From contig LNAC01000108.1 of the NCBI GenBank assembly GCA_002007465.1, positions 1,440,741 to 1,504,740 of the forward strand: a DNA stretch of 64,000 bases, in the 5' to 3' direction. Positions 56,303 through 62,929 of this stretch are shown in pieces. Positions within the stretch are counted from its first letter, which is position 1; each line of letters starts with the position of its first letter. The notes under the pieces are model-generated. The model saw only the letters and a list, made by a program, of their open reading frames with translations, did not search any database and was not told where the DNA came from. Source of the DNA: Ailurus styani. Lineage: Eukaryota; Chordata; Mammalia; Carnivora; Ailuridae. The position numbers and the translations under genes are program-made.

Positions 56303-59300
56303 TTTGGCACAGAGCGAGAGCGCGCATGAGAGGGGGGAAGGTCAGAGGGAGAAGCAGACTCCCCATGGAGCTGGGAGCCTGATGTGGGACTCAATCCCAG
56401 CACTCCAGAATCATGACCTGAGCCAAAGGCAGTCGCTTAACCAACTGAGCCACCCAGGCGCCCTATTTGTTATTTTTATTTATTTATTTTTTATTTTTTG
56501 AGAGAGAGTTGGGAGGAGGGGGCATAGGGAGAGGGAAGGAATCTCAAGCAGGCTCCATGCCTGTCATGGAGTCCGACACGGGCTCAGTCCCATAACCTTG
56601 AGATCATGACTTAAGCTTAAAGCAAGAGTCAGATGCTCAACCAACTAAGCCACCCAGGCACCCCACAATATCTCCCTTTAAATGCATTTATTAGGGCGCC
56701 TGGGTAGCTCAGTGGGTTAAAGCCTCTGCTTTCGGCTCAGGTCATGATCTCAGCGTCCTGGGATCGAGGCCCACATCGGGCTCTCTGCTCAGCAGGGAGC
56801 CTGCTTCCTCCTCTCCCTGTCTCTCTGCCTGCCTCTCTGCCTACTTGTAATTTCTCTCTCTCTGTGTCAAATAAATAAATAAAATCTTTAAAAAAAATAA
56901 ATAAATGCATTTATTACCATTTTAATATAGTCCATATATACATAAGAGTGTATTATTTATCTTTTTTAACTTTTTATTTTGAAATTATTTTTTCCAGTTT
57001 TTTTTTTTTTTTAAGATTTTATTTGAGAGAGAGCAGGGGGAGAGGAAGGGGCAAAGAGAGAGAAAGAGGGATAGCAGATTTCCTGCTCAGCAGGGAGCCT
57101 GATGTGAGGCTCAATCCCAGAACTCTGGGATCATGATCTGAGCCGAAGGCAGGCACTTAACCGACTTAGCCACCCAGGCGCCCCTTGAAATAATTTTAAA
57201 TGTACCGAAAAGTTATAAGAATCAAAGAAGTCACATAGACCTTTTACCCAGATTCACCAGTGTTCATTAACTTTTACCACATTTGTCTTACCATTCTCTT
57301 TCTTTTGTTGTCTATATAGATATTTATATAGAGCAAGCTACACATCCATACTTATTTTTTCCTGAACCATTCAAGAGAAGGTTGCATGTGTCATGACCTT
57401 TAATATGTATTTCCTAAGAACAAGGATAAAAATCAAAGTAGGTTATCTGCTCCACTAAATTTTTCATTGATATACTTTTATCTAATCAAGAACTCATATT
57501 CTAATTTTGTCTTTTGTTCCACTGATGACTTTTAGCATTTTCCCCCCTCTAATACAAGATTCAGTCCAGGTTTATGATTATATTTAGATACCACAGGGGA
57601 TTTTTTTGTCTTTTTTTTTTTTTAAAGATTTTATTTATTTGAAAGAGAGAGCAAGCACATGAATGGGGGTGGGGGCTGAGGGAGAGGAAGAGATTATTAA
57701 GCAGATCCCCATTTGAGAACAGAGCCCAACGCGGGGCTCAGTTCCACAAACCTGAAATTGTGACCTGAGCCAAAATCAACAGTCAGATGCTTAATCTACT
57801 GAGCCACCCAGGTGCCCCAAGATACCACATCTTTTTAGTCTTCTTTATTCTGGAACAGTTTCCCAGCCTTTTTCTTTTCCTTTCATGTCATTAACATGGT
57901 AGAAGATTACAGTCAAGCTGTCTGTAGAATGTCCCTCAGTCTGGGTTTGTCTGATTTTCTCTTGATTAGATTCTGATTAAGCATTTTTGGCAGAAATAAT
58001 TACACAAGTGTTCTTTCCTTATCAGTGGGTCATATCGGGAGATATTAATATGTATTTGTTCCATTAATGGTGGTATTAAGTTTGATCACTTGGTTAAGCT
58101 TGTATCTGCCAGGTTTCTCCTGTCAGGTTTTTCTTTTTTCTCTTTACTCTTGTGGGGAGATTTTATTTTTAATTGTGGTAAAATACACATAACATGAAAT
58201 TTACCATCTGAGCCGTTTTTAATGTACATTTTATTGGCATGAAGTACATTTGCAATCATAACCACTCTCTAGCTCCATAACTCTATTTATCTTATAAAAC
58301 TGAAACTGTACCCATGAAACTCTAAGCCCCCATTCTCCCCTCTTCTCAGCCCCTGGCAGCCACCATTCTACCTTTTGTCTCTACGACTTTGACTACTCTC
58401 AGTGCCTCATCTAAGTGGAATCATACAGTATTTGTGTCTTCGTGACTTATTTCACTTAACCTTATGTCCTCAGAATTCATCCATGTTGTTGCATGTGTCA
58501 GAATTTCCTTCCTTTTTAAGGCTGAATAATACTCCATTGTGTGTATATACCATATTTTGTTTATTCCATACATCTGTTGATGAACATCTTTTGGGTATTA
58601 CAAAATACTGCTTTGAGCGTATACAAATATCTGTTTCAATTCTGTTTCAGTTCTTGCTTTCAGTTCCTTCGTGTGTAAGTGGTAATTCTAATTTTAACAT
58701 TTTGAGAAATCACCATACTGTTTTCCACAGTGGCTGCACCATTGTACTTTCACACCAACAATATGCAAGAGTTCCAAATTCTCCACTCCTTTGCCAACAC
58801 TTGTTGTTTTCTGGGGATTTTTTGTTTGTTTTGTTTTGTTTTTTGTTTTAATAACCGTCCTAATATGTGTGAGATTATATCTCACTGTGGTTTTGATTTG
58901 CATTTCTCTAATGATTAGTGAGTTGAGCATCTTTTCATGAGCTCATTTGCATATCTTCATCCTTTGCCAATTTTTAAAATTGGGATTAATTTTTGTTGTT
59001 GAGTTTTAGGGATTCTTTATATTTTCTTAACAGATACATGATTGGCAAATATTTTCTCACACTTTGTAGGTTGCCTTTTCACTTTGTTGGTCGTGTCCTC
59101 TGATGCACAGAAGTGTTTTTGGTTTTGTTTTTTGTTGTTTTTTGAGTAGGCTCCACACCCAAGTTGGGACCCAACATGGGGCTTGAACTTACGACCCTGA
59201 CTGAGATCAAAACCTGAGCTGAGCTTAAGAACTAAATGCTTAACCTATTGAGCTACCTAGGTGTCCCTAAGAAGTTTTTAATTTTGGTGTGGGAAATACT

Positions 59301-62300
59301 TTTTTTTAAAGATTTTTAAAATTTGTTTAATTTAGAGAGAGAATATGAGCCAGGGCTGGGGGGCAGAGGGAGAGAGAGAATCTCAAGCAGACTCCCTGCT
59401 GAGCAGGGCATCCCATCGATCTCAGGACCTGAAACCATGACCTGAGCTGAGATCAAGAGTTGGTCACTTAACCGACTGAGCCACCCAGGCACCCCGATAT
59501 GGGAGATACTTTAAGGATCCTGCTTCTCATTAGATTTTTAAGTAATTGATGATTCATGCTTGGAAGAATTTTTTAGTATGTAGTAATAATGATCTTCTGG
59601 TTCTGTCAGTCCTTCTACATTTATTAGTTCGTATTGACTATAACGGAGAGCATTTTCTTTTCTTTTTCCTGATTTATTTATCTTTATTTTTTCACTGCCC
59701 CAGTTGTCCCACATTGGCCATTGGGAGCCTCTTTAAGCTGGTTCCTGTTTCCTTTTTATATTATACACTTTCTTTTGAGTACTTCTTACTTTCTGACACA
59801 AGATGATCCAGGCTCTTCTTATGTTTTCCCTGCTGCGGCCATGCAACTGGCCCTTTCTCAAAGGAACAGTGGTTTCCTTTAGTTGGGGGATGCAACTTAC
59901 AAACCAAGATCTGGGTATGTATTCATGCTGCTGGGCTATAGATGTTTCTAAAATGGACAGAGGTAGGAAATAAAAATATATAAGTAAAAGAAATATATAA
60001 TAAATATTACATGTCATGTAGTGAACCTACCATAAGTATCCTACACAAGTACTACTTATTGTATAATATAATATATAATAATATATATATAGGAAATCAT
60101 GAGTTCAAACTGATTCTTTAAGTTTTAGTTTATCACCCCCAGAATTCTTCCTTTACTCCCCACATTGCATATTTGTATCTTCCTTCTTTTTTGAACCTTG
60201 GGAACATCACCGCCTTTACTCATTTGTTCAATTCTACCATCCATTTATAAAACCGTTTCAGAATTGCTACACCATACCACCGCCTCTCCTCCACACCCCC
60301 AACTGAGAATATATTCATTATACTGTGTTCAAGAGTTCCTTGCATTAATACTGTGCAGCTGTCAAAAGAAACGAAATCTTGCTGTTTGCAATGACATGGA
60401 TGGAACTAGAGGGGATTATTCTGAGTGAAATAAGTCAGTCAAAGACAATTATCATGTGATATCTCTGATATGAGGAACTTGAGGGGCAGGGTGGGGGGTC
60501 ATGGGGGGTAGGGAGGGAAAAATAATGAAACAAGATGGGATGGGGAAGGAGACGAACCATGAGAGACTCCTAATCTCACAAAACAAACTGAGGGTTAGTG
60601 GGGGGTGGGAGGGTAGGGATAGGGTGGATGGGTTATAGACATTGGGGAGGGTTTGTGCTATGGTGAATGCTGTGAAAGGTGTAAGCCTGATGATTCACAG
60701 ACCTGTACCCCTGGGGCAAATAATATTAAAAAAAAAAAAGAGTTCCTTGCATTGTTTTCTTTTTTCCCCTTCTTTCCATATGGTTAGGTTATTCATTTGA
60801 AACACATTTGGTTTCATTTGATTTTGTTTATATTTTAATTTTCTCACTTCATCCTTCTTGATTTTATTTTTAATTTTTTAACTGATAAAACTGTATTTTT
60901 TAAAAAAAGCTTTATTTAACATGGTTCCAGAAATCAAAACTATGCTCAAAAATATACTCAGAATTGTTATTCCTCCTTTATTTCTTCTAGTCTCTTTCTT
61001 CCCATCCTTTGAAAGTAACTAATTTCTTTGTTTCTGGTTCATGCTTCTTGTGTTTCTTTTTGCAGAAATAAGATATATGTATATTTCCCATTTTCTTCTT
61101 TTTCACACAAAAGATGGCATACTATTTGTAATCTTGTGTACTTTACTTTTTGTGTGTGTGTAACAGTACAACTTGGAGATTATTGATTTAGCATCGAGGT
61201 TGGTTTTTTACATTTGCTCTCTTTTTTCTTAAATACCTTTGTAACTTTGAAATAATTGTACTTATCTTTTCAACTTATCAATTGATTATTTCCCCATCAA
61301 CAGGTAGATTTAGATGTTACTTTACCTGGGGAAGGTGGAAAAGATCGACCTTTCAAGGTGTCGATCAAATTTGTCTCTCGGGTGAGTTGGCACCTACTAC
61401 ATGAAGTACTGACAGGACGGACCTTGCCTGAGCCACTGGAGTTAGACAAGCCAATCAGCACTAATCCTGTCCATGCCGTTGATGTGGTGCTACGACATCT
61501 GCCCTCCATGAAGTGGGTGCTTCTGGCTTTTTCTCCTTTTTAGATTTTCAGTGTGAAGACTTTCTTCCCAAGAGTGGGTTGTGCAGGCCTCCTTTGATTA
61601 ACCTTCACGTGTTATATGTTTTGATAACTTCATTTAAAGCATAGCATGCATACAAGTTCATTGACAGAAGAAGTAAGTTACAGAAAAAATTCTGATTTTT
61701 GAATCAGTGAATGCACATCATATACGTAGCTAATCTAGTGGATACCTTTTAGAAAAATGTCTAACCTTTATCTTAGAAGCTGTAATTCTTGAATAACTGA
61801 CATGTTTAGTTAAGTCCCCTTGTTCTAAAGGCAATTTCGTTATTTATACAATAATATCAATTTGTGTTGAAATTGCTTCTCTCTTAATCACACTGTCACC
61901 TCACAAGTGTATGTTTCTATTTGTGTGCCTGTATCTGTAGGATCAGTATGTCTTTTTAAAGAAAAATGCATTTTGGAACCACATTTATAGAAATAGCCTT
62001 TTGATCAAAATTTATTTACTCTTTAGCATTTCCTAAGTTTGGAACTGGTTTTTCTTTTCACCTGTTTCTAAGAAAGTATTTTAAATAAAATTTATTCTTA
62101 CCCAAACTAACATTAGTTTTGGAAGGGAGAATTTCAGTAAAGGATGCTGATGGGTTTGGTTTTGGTTTTGGTTTTCATTTAGATTGCTGCTTTTTGCTTT
62201 CACAAATTTGGAAAATATTTAGTTTCATATATTCTTAATGATAAACATCATTAGAATAAATTAAGTTTATGTGCTCTAGACTCACATATTCTGCAAATTT

Positions 62301-62489
62301 ATATACATACATGGAAATGAAAGGACTGAACATGACATTTTAATTTTTGTAGATATACGCCTGTGGGGCGTTCCTTTTTCTCAGCTCCAGAAGGATATGA
62401 CCACCCCCTGGGAGGGGGCAGGGAAGTATGGTTTGGATTCCATCAGTCTGTTCGACCTGCCATGTGGAAAATGATGCTTAATATTGATG
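20062..62489 (+). CDS. AGO3: AGO3, 5' part (residues 1-219), five coding exons
   Basis: Argonaute-3 is a guide-RNA-binding effector of miRNA silencing. Coding join: 20062-20080, 41470-41641, 56034-56154, 61304-61512, 62353-62489; the gene continues beyond the window. The product starts [19 protein letters not shown], the AGO3-specific N-terminus, then [19 protein letters not shown]. Residues 1-139 are the N-terminal extension and N domain, 140-219 most of linker L1; PAZ, MID and PIWI are outside. Phases agree at all junctions and all splice sites are GT/AG. Position 9 is Val where I recall Ala in human. The start is fixed by the match of the first seven residues and the phase-1 donor at 20081. 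An overlapping upstream ATG lies four bases earlier. Promoter: the CpG island at 19.25-20.28 kb. Confidence 0.96.
20189..20222 (+). repeat. (CCTCCG)n hexanucleotide repeat
   Basis: Four to five units about 110 bases after the AGO3 exon 1 donor, at the end of the CpG island. Confidence 0.85.
21139..21326 (+). mobile_element. CAN-SINE
   Basis: GGGCGCCTGGGAGGCTCAG to AAATAAAATCTT(A)n; flanked by GTGTAATTGTCGG / GTATAATTGTCAGG. Confidence 0.95.
22210..22311 (+). mobile_element. Short old-type CAN-SINE
   Basis: Head plus GAGCCCCACATTGGATGTGG and CATTACTTAAAA; near-duplication AATTTGACAGGTAC / AATTCGATAGGTAC. Confidence 0.85.
22354..22455 (+). mobile_element. Short old-type CAN-SINE
   Basis: GATGGCTCAGTCAATAGAGC, then GGCCCCACCTTGGGTGTGG and ATTACTTAAAA. 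Close to the copy just upstream, separate insertion. Confidence 0.85.
22651..22847 (-). mobile_element. CAN-SINE, young
   Basis: Flanked by TGGTAGTTGTCTT (22638-22650, 22848-22860). Confidence 0.95.
22974..23094 (+). mobile_element. Old-type CAN-SINE with internal duplication
   Basis: The head is short of its usual bases and a 17-bp segment GGTCTTGGTCTTAGGGT is repeated (23003-23019, 23026-23042). Confidence 0.8.
23724..23868 (+). mobile_element. CAN-SINE, internally deleted
   Basis: Head and GGGTCCTGGGATCCAGCCC are present; the CT-rich body is shortened before GATAAAATCTTTAAAA. Confidence 0.9.
25729..25934 (+). mobile_element. CAN-SINE
   Basis: GGGGCGCCTGGGTGGGTCAG to AAATAAATAAATAAAATC(T)(A)n. 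Directly precedes another sense copy. Confidence 0.95.
25948..26150 (+). mobile_element. CAN-SINE, older type
   Basis: GGGGCACCTGGTAGGCACAG to AAATGAATAAATCTTC(A)n. GAAAGTGAA occurs before 25729 and after 26150, so it probably brackets the pair: this copy first, the upstream one inserted beside its head. Confidence 0.9.
26160..26510 (-). mobile_element. Old L1 fragment, antisense
   Basis: TAAATTCCTAGAAGTGGAAT and neighbours match the reverse strand of ancient L1 3' regions. Confidence 0.5.
27293..27505 (+). mobile_element. CAN-SINE
   Basis: GGGGTGTCTGGGTGGCTCAG to AGATAAATAAAAATA; AAAGTCT on both sides. Confidence 0.92.
27640..28450 (-). mobile_element. L1 fragments, antisense (two ages)
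   Basis: 27640-28020 is L1M-like (CATGTACCCATCACCCAAAC). 28025-28450 is a younger L1 3' region (GCTCATCATGATAAGTGTAC, GAGTAATACTCCATTGCAGT). Confidence 0.65.
28385..28403 (+). repeat. (GT)n microsatellite
   Basis: About nine GT units inside the antisense L1. Confidence 0.9.
28794..28993 (-). mobile_element. CAN-SINE
   Basis: Reverse copy; CTTGAAACACTTATTTTTT before and CTTGAAACACTCTTTTTT after. Confidence 0.92.
29225..29277 (-). mobile_element. CAN-SINE head fragment
   Basis: Only GGTGAAGGCAGATGCTTAAC to GAGCCACCCAGGTGC remains. Confidence 0.85.
29984..30188 (-). mobile_element. CAN-SINE, diverged
   Basis: Reverse copy ending GAGCCACCTAGGTGCCCC; imperfect repeats ATCCCTTTAACGTATTTTA / ATCCCCTAAATGTATTTTA outside it. 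Confidence 0.88.
30335..30496 (+). mobile_element. MIR
   Basis: GTAATGGTTAAAAATCCAGG, then TCCACTTTCTGTGATAG and GTCAGTTTCCTCAATATAAT in MIR order. Confidence 0.75.
30517..30720 (+). mobile_element. CAN-SINE with long near-duplication
   Basis: Flanked by a 21-bp duplication (30496-30516 and 30721-30741) with two differences. Confidence 0.95.
30917..31041 (-). mobile_element. Short old-type CAN-SINE
   Basis: Reverse of the short form: AAGTGATCTCTACACCCAAC, GGGGCTCACACTCACAACTC, then CAGCCAAGTGTCCC. Confidence 0.8.
31174..31370 (-). mobile_element. CAN-SINE, young
   Basis: Complete reverse copy with GAGTT(T/A)TTT on both sides. Confidence 0.95.
31640..31815 (-). mobile_element. CAN-SINE, young
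   Basis: Flanked by GCTTAGTGTATT (31628-31639, 31818-31829); about 20 bases deleted in the middle. Confidence 0.95.
32215..32413 (+). mobile_element. CAN-SINE, young, nested in L1
   Basis: Flanked by AAAGACTCCACCAA (32201-32214, 32414-32427), L1 sequence. Confidence 0.97.
33684..33890 (-). mobile_element. CAN-SINE, nested in L1
   Basis: Reverse copy; TAATTGTAT of the L1 on both sides. Confidence 0.95.
34684..34878 (-). mobile_element. CAN-SINE, young
   Basis: TCTATTCTTTTC before the tail and TCTATTCTTTTTC after the head. Confidence 0.95.
35000..35090. repeat. Old interspersed repeat, L2/MIR age
   Basis: TGTATGCCAGGCATGGTTCT and CAGACAAAAGTCCCACACTC; same family as 17600-17720. Inside antisense L1-like DNA. 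Confidence 0.45.
35733..35946 (-). mobile_element. CAN-SINE, young, nested in L1
   Basis: Perfect 16-bp duplication AATACATTTCTTTTTA (35717-35732, 35947-35962). Confidence 0.97.
36703..36899 (-). mobile_element. CAN-SINE, old, nested in L1
   Basis: Reverse copy with a (GTTT)n tail and GAGCCACCCAGGTGCCCC head. Confidence 0.92.
36951..36969 (+). repeat. (GTT)n simple repeat
   Basis: Six GTT units inside the antisense L1. Confidence 0.9.
37191..37680 (+). mobile_element. Inverted 5' piece of the adjacent L1, sense
   Basis: L1 ORF2 sequence in the sense direction (ATCAAAGAATACCTAAATGT, CTTCAAAACTTTACCACAAA), ending at GGAACAAAATAGC. The neighbouring antisense part breaks at about the same ORF2 point. 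This is the structure left by twin priming. Confidence 0.7.
37279..37302 (-). pseudogene. 24-bp U6 snRNA 5'-end fragment with 17-bp duplication
   Basis: The minus strand reads TGCTCGCTTCGGCAGCACAT and on to ATA: U6 nucleotides 2-24, with a C in place of the first G. It is flanked by perfect copies of AATCTAACAAAATTTAT (37262-37278, 37303-37319) that belong to the host L1. No poly(A). This is the layout of a tailless snRNA retropseudogene made by L1 enzymes. Only the 5' stem-loop is present, so it is not a working U6 gene. Confidence 0.75.
37690..37877 (+). mobile_element. MIR
   Basis: TCCCAGTTCTGCTACTTGC, ATTAAATGAGATAATGCAT, TTGCCTGAGATATGGTAGGA in MIR order. Confidence 0.8.
37880..38082 (-). 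mobile_element. CAN-SINE, diverged
   Basis: Flanked by CTATTGTACATTTTCT before and after. Confidence 0.95.
38095..38255 (-). mobile_element. MIR, reverse
   Basis: TATTATTCCCATGTTATAAA, then GGTCAAGTGGTTAGATAAAT and GGCAGAGCCACAACTGTGAT. Opposite in direction to the MIR at 37690. Confidence 0.65.
38687..38886 (-). mobile_element. CAN-SINE
   Basis: GTATTTTTTTTCCTTTA before, GTATTTTTTTCCTTTA after. Confidence 0.93.
39154..39340 (+). mobile_element. CAN-SINE, young, sense half of an inverted pair
   Basis: GGGTGCCTGGGTGGCTCTGG to AAATAAATAAAATCTTT. AAACTGTGATAAA at 39141-39153 returns at about 39578-39590, bracketing this copy and the next. Confidence 0.95.
39341..39543 (-). mobile_element. CAN-SINE, antisense half of an inverted pair
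   Basis: Reverse copy inserted in the tail of the SINE at 39154; tail remnants lie on both sides. The two are tail to tail with almost no spacer. Confidence 0.93.
39590..40725 (-). mobile_element. Old L1 fragment, antisense
   Basis: ATTTACCATCTTAGCAATTT, GTGTACAATTCAATGATATT and CAGCCCCTGGCAACCACCC mark the reverse of an L1M 3' region. Interrupted by the SINE at 40321; the last part is less clear. Confidence 0.7.
40321..40541 (-). mobile_element. CAN-SINE
   Basis: Reverse copy, diverged, ending GAGCCACCCAGGCACCC. Confidence 0.92.
40727..41107 (+). mobile_element. CAN-SINE, sense, split by another SINE
   Basis: Head at 40727-40751 (GGGGCACCTGGGTTAAGCAT), remainder at 40945-41107 ending AAATAAATAAATAAATCTTT. 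TTATGTTGTTGG / TTACATTGTTGTTGG outside. Confidence 0.88.
40752..40944 (-). mobile_element. CAN-SINE nested in the previous one
   Basis: Reverse copy with head GAGCCACCCATGAGTCCC; the target CAAACTC / CCAACTC is repeated on the two sides. Confidence 0.88.
41470..41641 (+). CDS. AGO3: AGO3 coding exon 2, residues 7(split)-64(split)
   Basis: Acceptor GGCAG before 41470 after a T/C-rich tract, donor GTAAGA at 41642. Encodes [17 protein letters not shown] to KCPRRVN, the start of the N domain. Confidence 0.96.
42174..42297. repeat. (TATG)n/(TG)n/(TA)n compound microsatellite
   Basis: Alternating purine-pyrimidine DNA with TATG, TG and TA blocks over about 120 bases; able to form cruciform or Z-DNA structures. 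Confidence 0.9.
42841..43026 (-). mobile_element. CAN-SINE, first of a serial pair
   Basis: Reverse copy between AAGACATACCTTTTTA (42825-42840) and AGACATACCTTTTTT (43027-43041). Confidence 0.95.
43042..43253 (-). mobile_element. CAN-SINE, second of a serial pair
   Basis: Reverse copy of an older subtype, between AGACATACCTTTTTT and AAGACATTACCTTTTTA (43254-43270). Three copies of one target flank the two SINEs. Confidence 0.95.
43762..43981 (-). mobile_element. CAN-SINE
   Basis: Reverse copy; CCTGACCCTTCTG before, CCTGATCCTTCTG after. Confidence 0.95.
44029..44153 (+). mobile_element. Short old-type CAN-SINE
   Basis: AGCTCAGTCATTTAAGCATC to GGAGCCTACTT(A)n; AAAGGCATTTTATT / AAAGGCATTTATT outside. 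Confidence 0.9.
44207..44384 (-). mobile_element. CAN-SINE, young
   Basis: Reverse copy with a shortened middle. It lies in the tail of the older copy that follows. Confidence 0.92.
44405..44620 (-). mobile_element. CAN-SINE, older
   Basis: CTAAGGCAGATAT occurs before the preceding copy (44194-44206) and after this one, so this copy is probably the original insertion. Confidence 0.9.
45036..45293 (+). mobile_element. Short old-type CAN-SINE split by an L1 end
   Basis: Head 45036-45077 (GAGTGGCTTAGTCGGTACAG), remainder 45218-45293 ending GGAGCCTACT(A)n. Confidence 0.85.
45078..45217 (-). mobile_element. 5'-truncated young L1 3' end (about 140 bp)
   Basis: The minus strand reads GGTATTAAGGAGGGCATATA and GGAGCACTGTGTGTGGTGC, the end of carnivoran L1s, with an A-rich tail. 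Flanked by ATCCAACTCTT of the SINE. Confidence 0.85.
46208..46628 (+). mobile_element. CAN-SINE, sense, split by a younger sense SINE
   Basis: Head at 46208-46231, body at 46456-46628. AACAAGTGAATGATCTT before and AACAAGTGGCTGATCTT after bracket the nest. Confidence 0.9.
46232..46455 (+). mobile_element. CAN-SINE, young, nested
   Basis: GGGGCTCCTGGGTGGCTCAG to AAATGAATAAAATCTTTAAA and an A-rich tail, inside the older copy. Confidence 0.92.
47370..47565 (+). mobile_element. CAN-SINE nested in L1
   Basis: AGAAACCCCATTA before and after. Confidence 0.95.
47740..47917 (-). mobile_element. CAN-SINE, young, nested in L1
   Basis: Complete head GAGCCACCCAGGCGCCCC; small deletion in the middle. Confidence 0.94.
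48576..48772 (+). mobile_element. CAN-SINE, young, near consensus
   Basis: GGGCGCCTGGGTGGCTCAGT to AAATAAATAAATAAAATC. One of the copies closest to the apparent consensus. Confidence 0.96.
49223..49430 (-). mobile_element. CAN-SINE, young
   Basis: TTTATTCCT before, TTATTCCTA after; has an extra AGAGAGG unit in the AG-rich part. Confidence 0.95.
49735..49860. repeat. Old interspersed repeat, L2/MIR age
   Basis: TATCAGGTACGGTGCTAGGT; same type as 17600-17720. Confidence 0.4.
50055..50261 (-). mobile_element. CAN-SINE, older
   Basis: Reverse copy with head CAGCCACCCAGGCACCCC; AGGGTCT on both sides. Confidence 0.93.
50411..50627 (+). mobile_element. CAN-SINE
   Basis: AGAAAGACCA before and after. 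Confidence 0.95.
51005..51480 (-). mobile_element. L1 fragment, antisense
   Basis: AATTGAAGTATAGTTGACAT and TACAACATAGTGATTTGACA match the reverse of L1 3' regions. Split by the SINE at 51166. Confidence 0.75.
51166..51370 (-). mobile_element. CAN-SINE, young, nested in L1
   Basis: Perfect TACACTGTTAACTCT (51151-51165 and again from 51371). Confidence 0.97.
53256..53385 (-). mobile_element. CAN-SINE, head missing
   Basis: Reverse copy that stops at CCTGACACAGGGCTCA; the tRNA-like head is absent. Confidence 0.88.
53460..54210 (+). mobile_element. Old L1/HAL1 fragment, sense
   Basis: ATGAGCAAAAGAAACAAGGA, CAAATTCACTAGTAATAGAA and ATGAATGGAGAGACAACATA match the sense strand of an ancient L1 3' part. 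Confidence 0.7.
56034..56154 (+). CDS. AGO3: AGO3 coding exon 3, residues 64(split)-104
   Basis: Acceptor TTTTTAG before 56034, donor GTAAGG at 56155. Encodes [19 protein letters not shown] to PVATTG. Length 121; ends in phase 0. Confidence 0.96.
56231..56463 (-). mobile_element. CAN-SINE nested, with expanded tail
   Basis: Reverse copy whose AAAT tail has grown into a long microsatellite; head GAGCCACCCAGGCGCCC. Confidence 0.92.
56238..56305 (-). repeat. (TTTA)n microsatellite, about 17 units
   Basis: Uninterrupted TTTA units in the SINE tail, starting 84 bases after the AGO3 exon 3 donor. Likely length-variable. Confidence 0.95.
56694..56902 (+). mobile_element. CAN-SINE, young
   Basis: Perfect AAATGCATTTATTA (56680-56693, 56903-56916). 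Confidence 0.97.
56993..57184 (-). mobile_element. CAN-SINE
   Basis: Reverse copy; TTGAAATTATTTT before, TTGAAATAATTTT after. Confidence 0.95.
57185..58080 (-). mobile_element. Old L1 fragment, antisense
   Basis: CCTGAACCATTCAAGAGAAG and TATTTCCTAAGAACAAGGAT match the reverse of an L1M 3' region. Split by the SINE at 57605. Confidence 0.7.
57605..57817 (-). mobile_element. CAN-SINE nested in L1
   Basis: AGATACCACA before (57587-57596) and after the head. Confidence 0.93.
59119..59265 (-). mobile_element. Short old-type CAN-SINE
   Basis: GTAGGCTCCACACCCAAGT, GGGGCTTGAACTTACGACCC, GAGCTACCTAGGTGTCCC. Confidence 0.88.
59302..59494 (-). mobile_element. CAN-SINE
   Basis: TGGGAAATACTTTT before, TGGGAGATACTTTA after. 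Confidence 0.94.
59600..60010 (-). mobile_element. Old L1 fragment, antisense
   Basis: GGCCATTGGGAGCCTCTTTA and AAACCAAGATCTGGGTATGT belong to a common L1M 3' segment. Confidence 0.6.
60347..60738 (+). mobile_element. 5'-truncated recent L1, sense
   Basis: Starts in the last part of L1 ORF2 (ACATGGATGGAACTAGAGGG), passes the G-rich 3' UTR and ends TAATATT(A)n. Flanked by AAGAGTTCCTTGCATT (60331-60346, 60738-60753), perfect. About 390 bp, so recent and dead on arrival. Confidence 0.93.
60483..60517 (+). promoter_or_regulatory. G-quadruplex-like tract of the L1 3' UTR
   Basis: Four or more G-runs of 3-6 with short loops (GGGGCAGGGTGGGGGG and on). Such tracts are a known trait of mammalian L1 3' UTRs. 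Confidence 0.6.
60780..61200 (-). mobile_element. Possible old L1 fragment, antisense
   Basis: T-rich DNA with L1M-like phrases (TTCTGGTTCATGCTTCTTG); low certainty. Confidence 0.35.
61304..61512 (+). CDS. AGO3: AGO3 coding exon 4, residues 105-174(split)
   Basis: Acceptor CAACAG before 61304, donor GTGGGT at 61513. Encodes [17 protein letters not shown] to LRHLPSM, from the N domain into linker L1. Length 209. Confidence 0.96.
61513..62352 (+). other. AGO3: AGO3 intron 4 (0.8 kb)
   Basis: No repeat or exon recognised. A/T-rich, with a (GGTTTT)n-like stretch near 62155-62175. Confidence 0.85.
62353..62489 (+). CDS. AGO3: AGO3 coding exon 5, residues 174(split)-220(split)
   Basis: Acceptor TTGTAG before 62353, donor GTAAGG at 62490. 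Encodes [17 protein letters not shown] to KMMLNID, linker L1. The next exon, starting the PAZ region, is outside the window. Confidence 0.96.
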
Positions 62490-62535
62490 GTAAGGAAACT
62501 AAAACCATATTCTGTCTTGGGTAGTTGATTCCTGT

Positions 62536-62541
62536 CTGTGC

Positions 62542-62577
<36 letters not shown>
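62536..62577 (+). repeat. (GT)n microsatellite
   Basis: About 20 GT units with two CG steps at the start. Confidence 0.95.
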
Positions 62578-62580
<3 letters not shown>

Positions 62581-62929
62581 TCATATATAATATGTACTGG
62601 TGTCTCGGATGTAATAGTTGGACACATATTAAGTCAGAGTCAAAAAACCTTCGTATTTTTATTATATTTCATTTAAATAGCCTTTACATAGACGTTGTCC
62701 TGGAATGCTACTGAGCATGAAGTAAGCATATTAAAGCATGTTTAAAAGCCTTAATGTGATTATCTGAACAATCTCACTTTTGTCCTTTTAACTCTTAAGT
62801 CAGTATTTCATTATGAAATACATGTTTTAAAGGAAAAATAGTCTGTTGGTCATGGTGAGCCCAGGTGTTATACCTACCTCTAATGCTTATGGTGGTGCTA
62901 ATTGCACTCATTTTTAGCTTATAAATATT

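Larger units (their letters stand above)
56205..56664 (-). mobile_element. CAN-SINE, older, with a nested copy in its tail
   Basis: Body 56464-56664 (head GCCACCCAGGCACCCC), tail remnant 56205-56230. CAATATCTCCGTTTA / CAATATCTCCCTTTA bracket the nest. Confidence 0.88.
58160..59540 (-). mobile_element. Old L1 fragment, antisense
   Basis: AAATACACATAACATGAAAT, CAGCCCCTGGCAGCCACC and GGCTGAATAATACTCCATTG mark the reverse of an L1M 3' end. Two SINEs are nested near its right end. Confidence 0.8.
56155..61303 (+). other. AGO3: AGO3 intron 3 (5.1 kb)
   Basis: Almost entirely repeats: seven CAN-SINEs, old antisense L1s and one recent sense L1 end. No exon recognised. Confidence 0.85.

Noticed and set aside
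58402..58851. 149-codon plus-strand frame
   Set aside because: Lies wholly in an antisense old L1; chance open frame.
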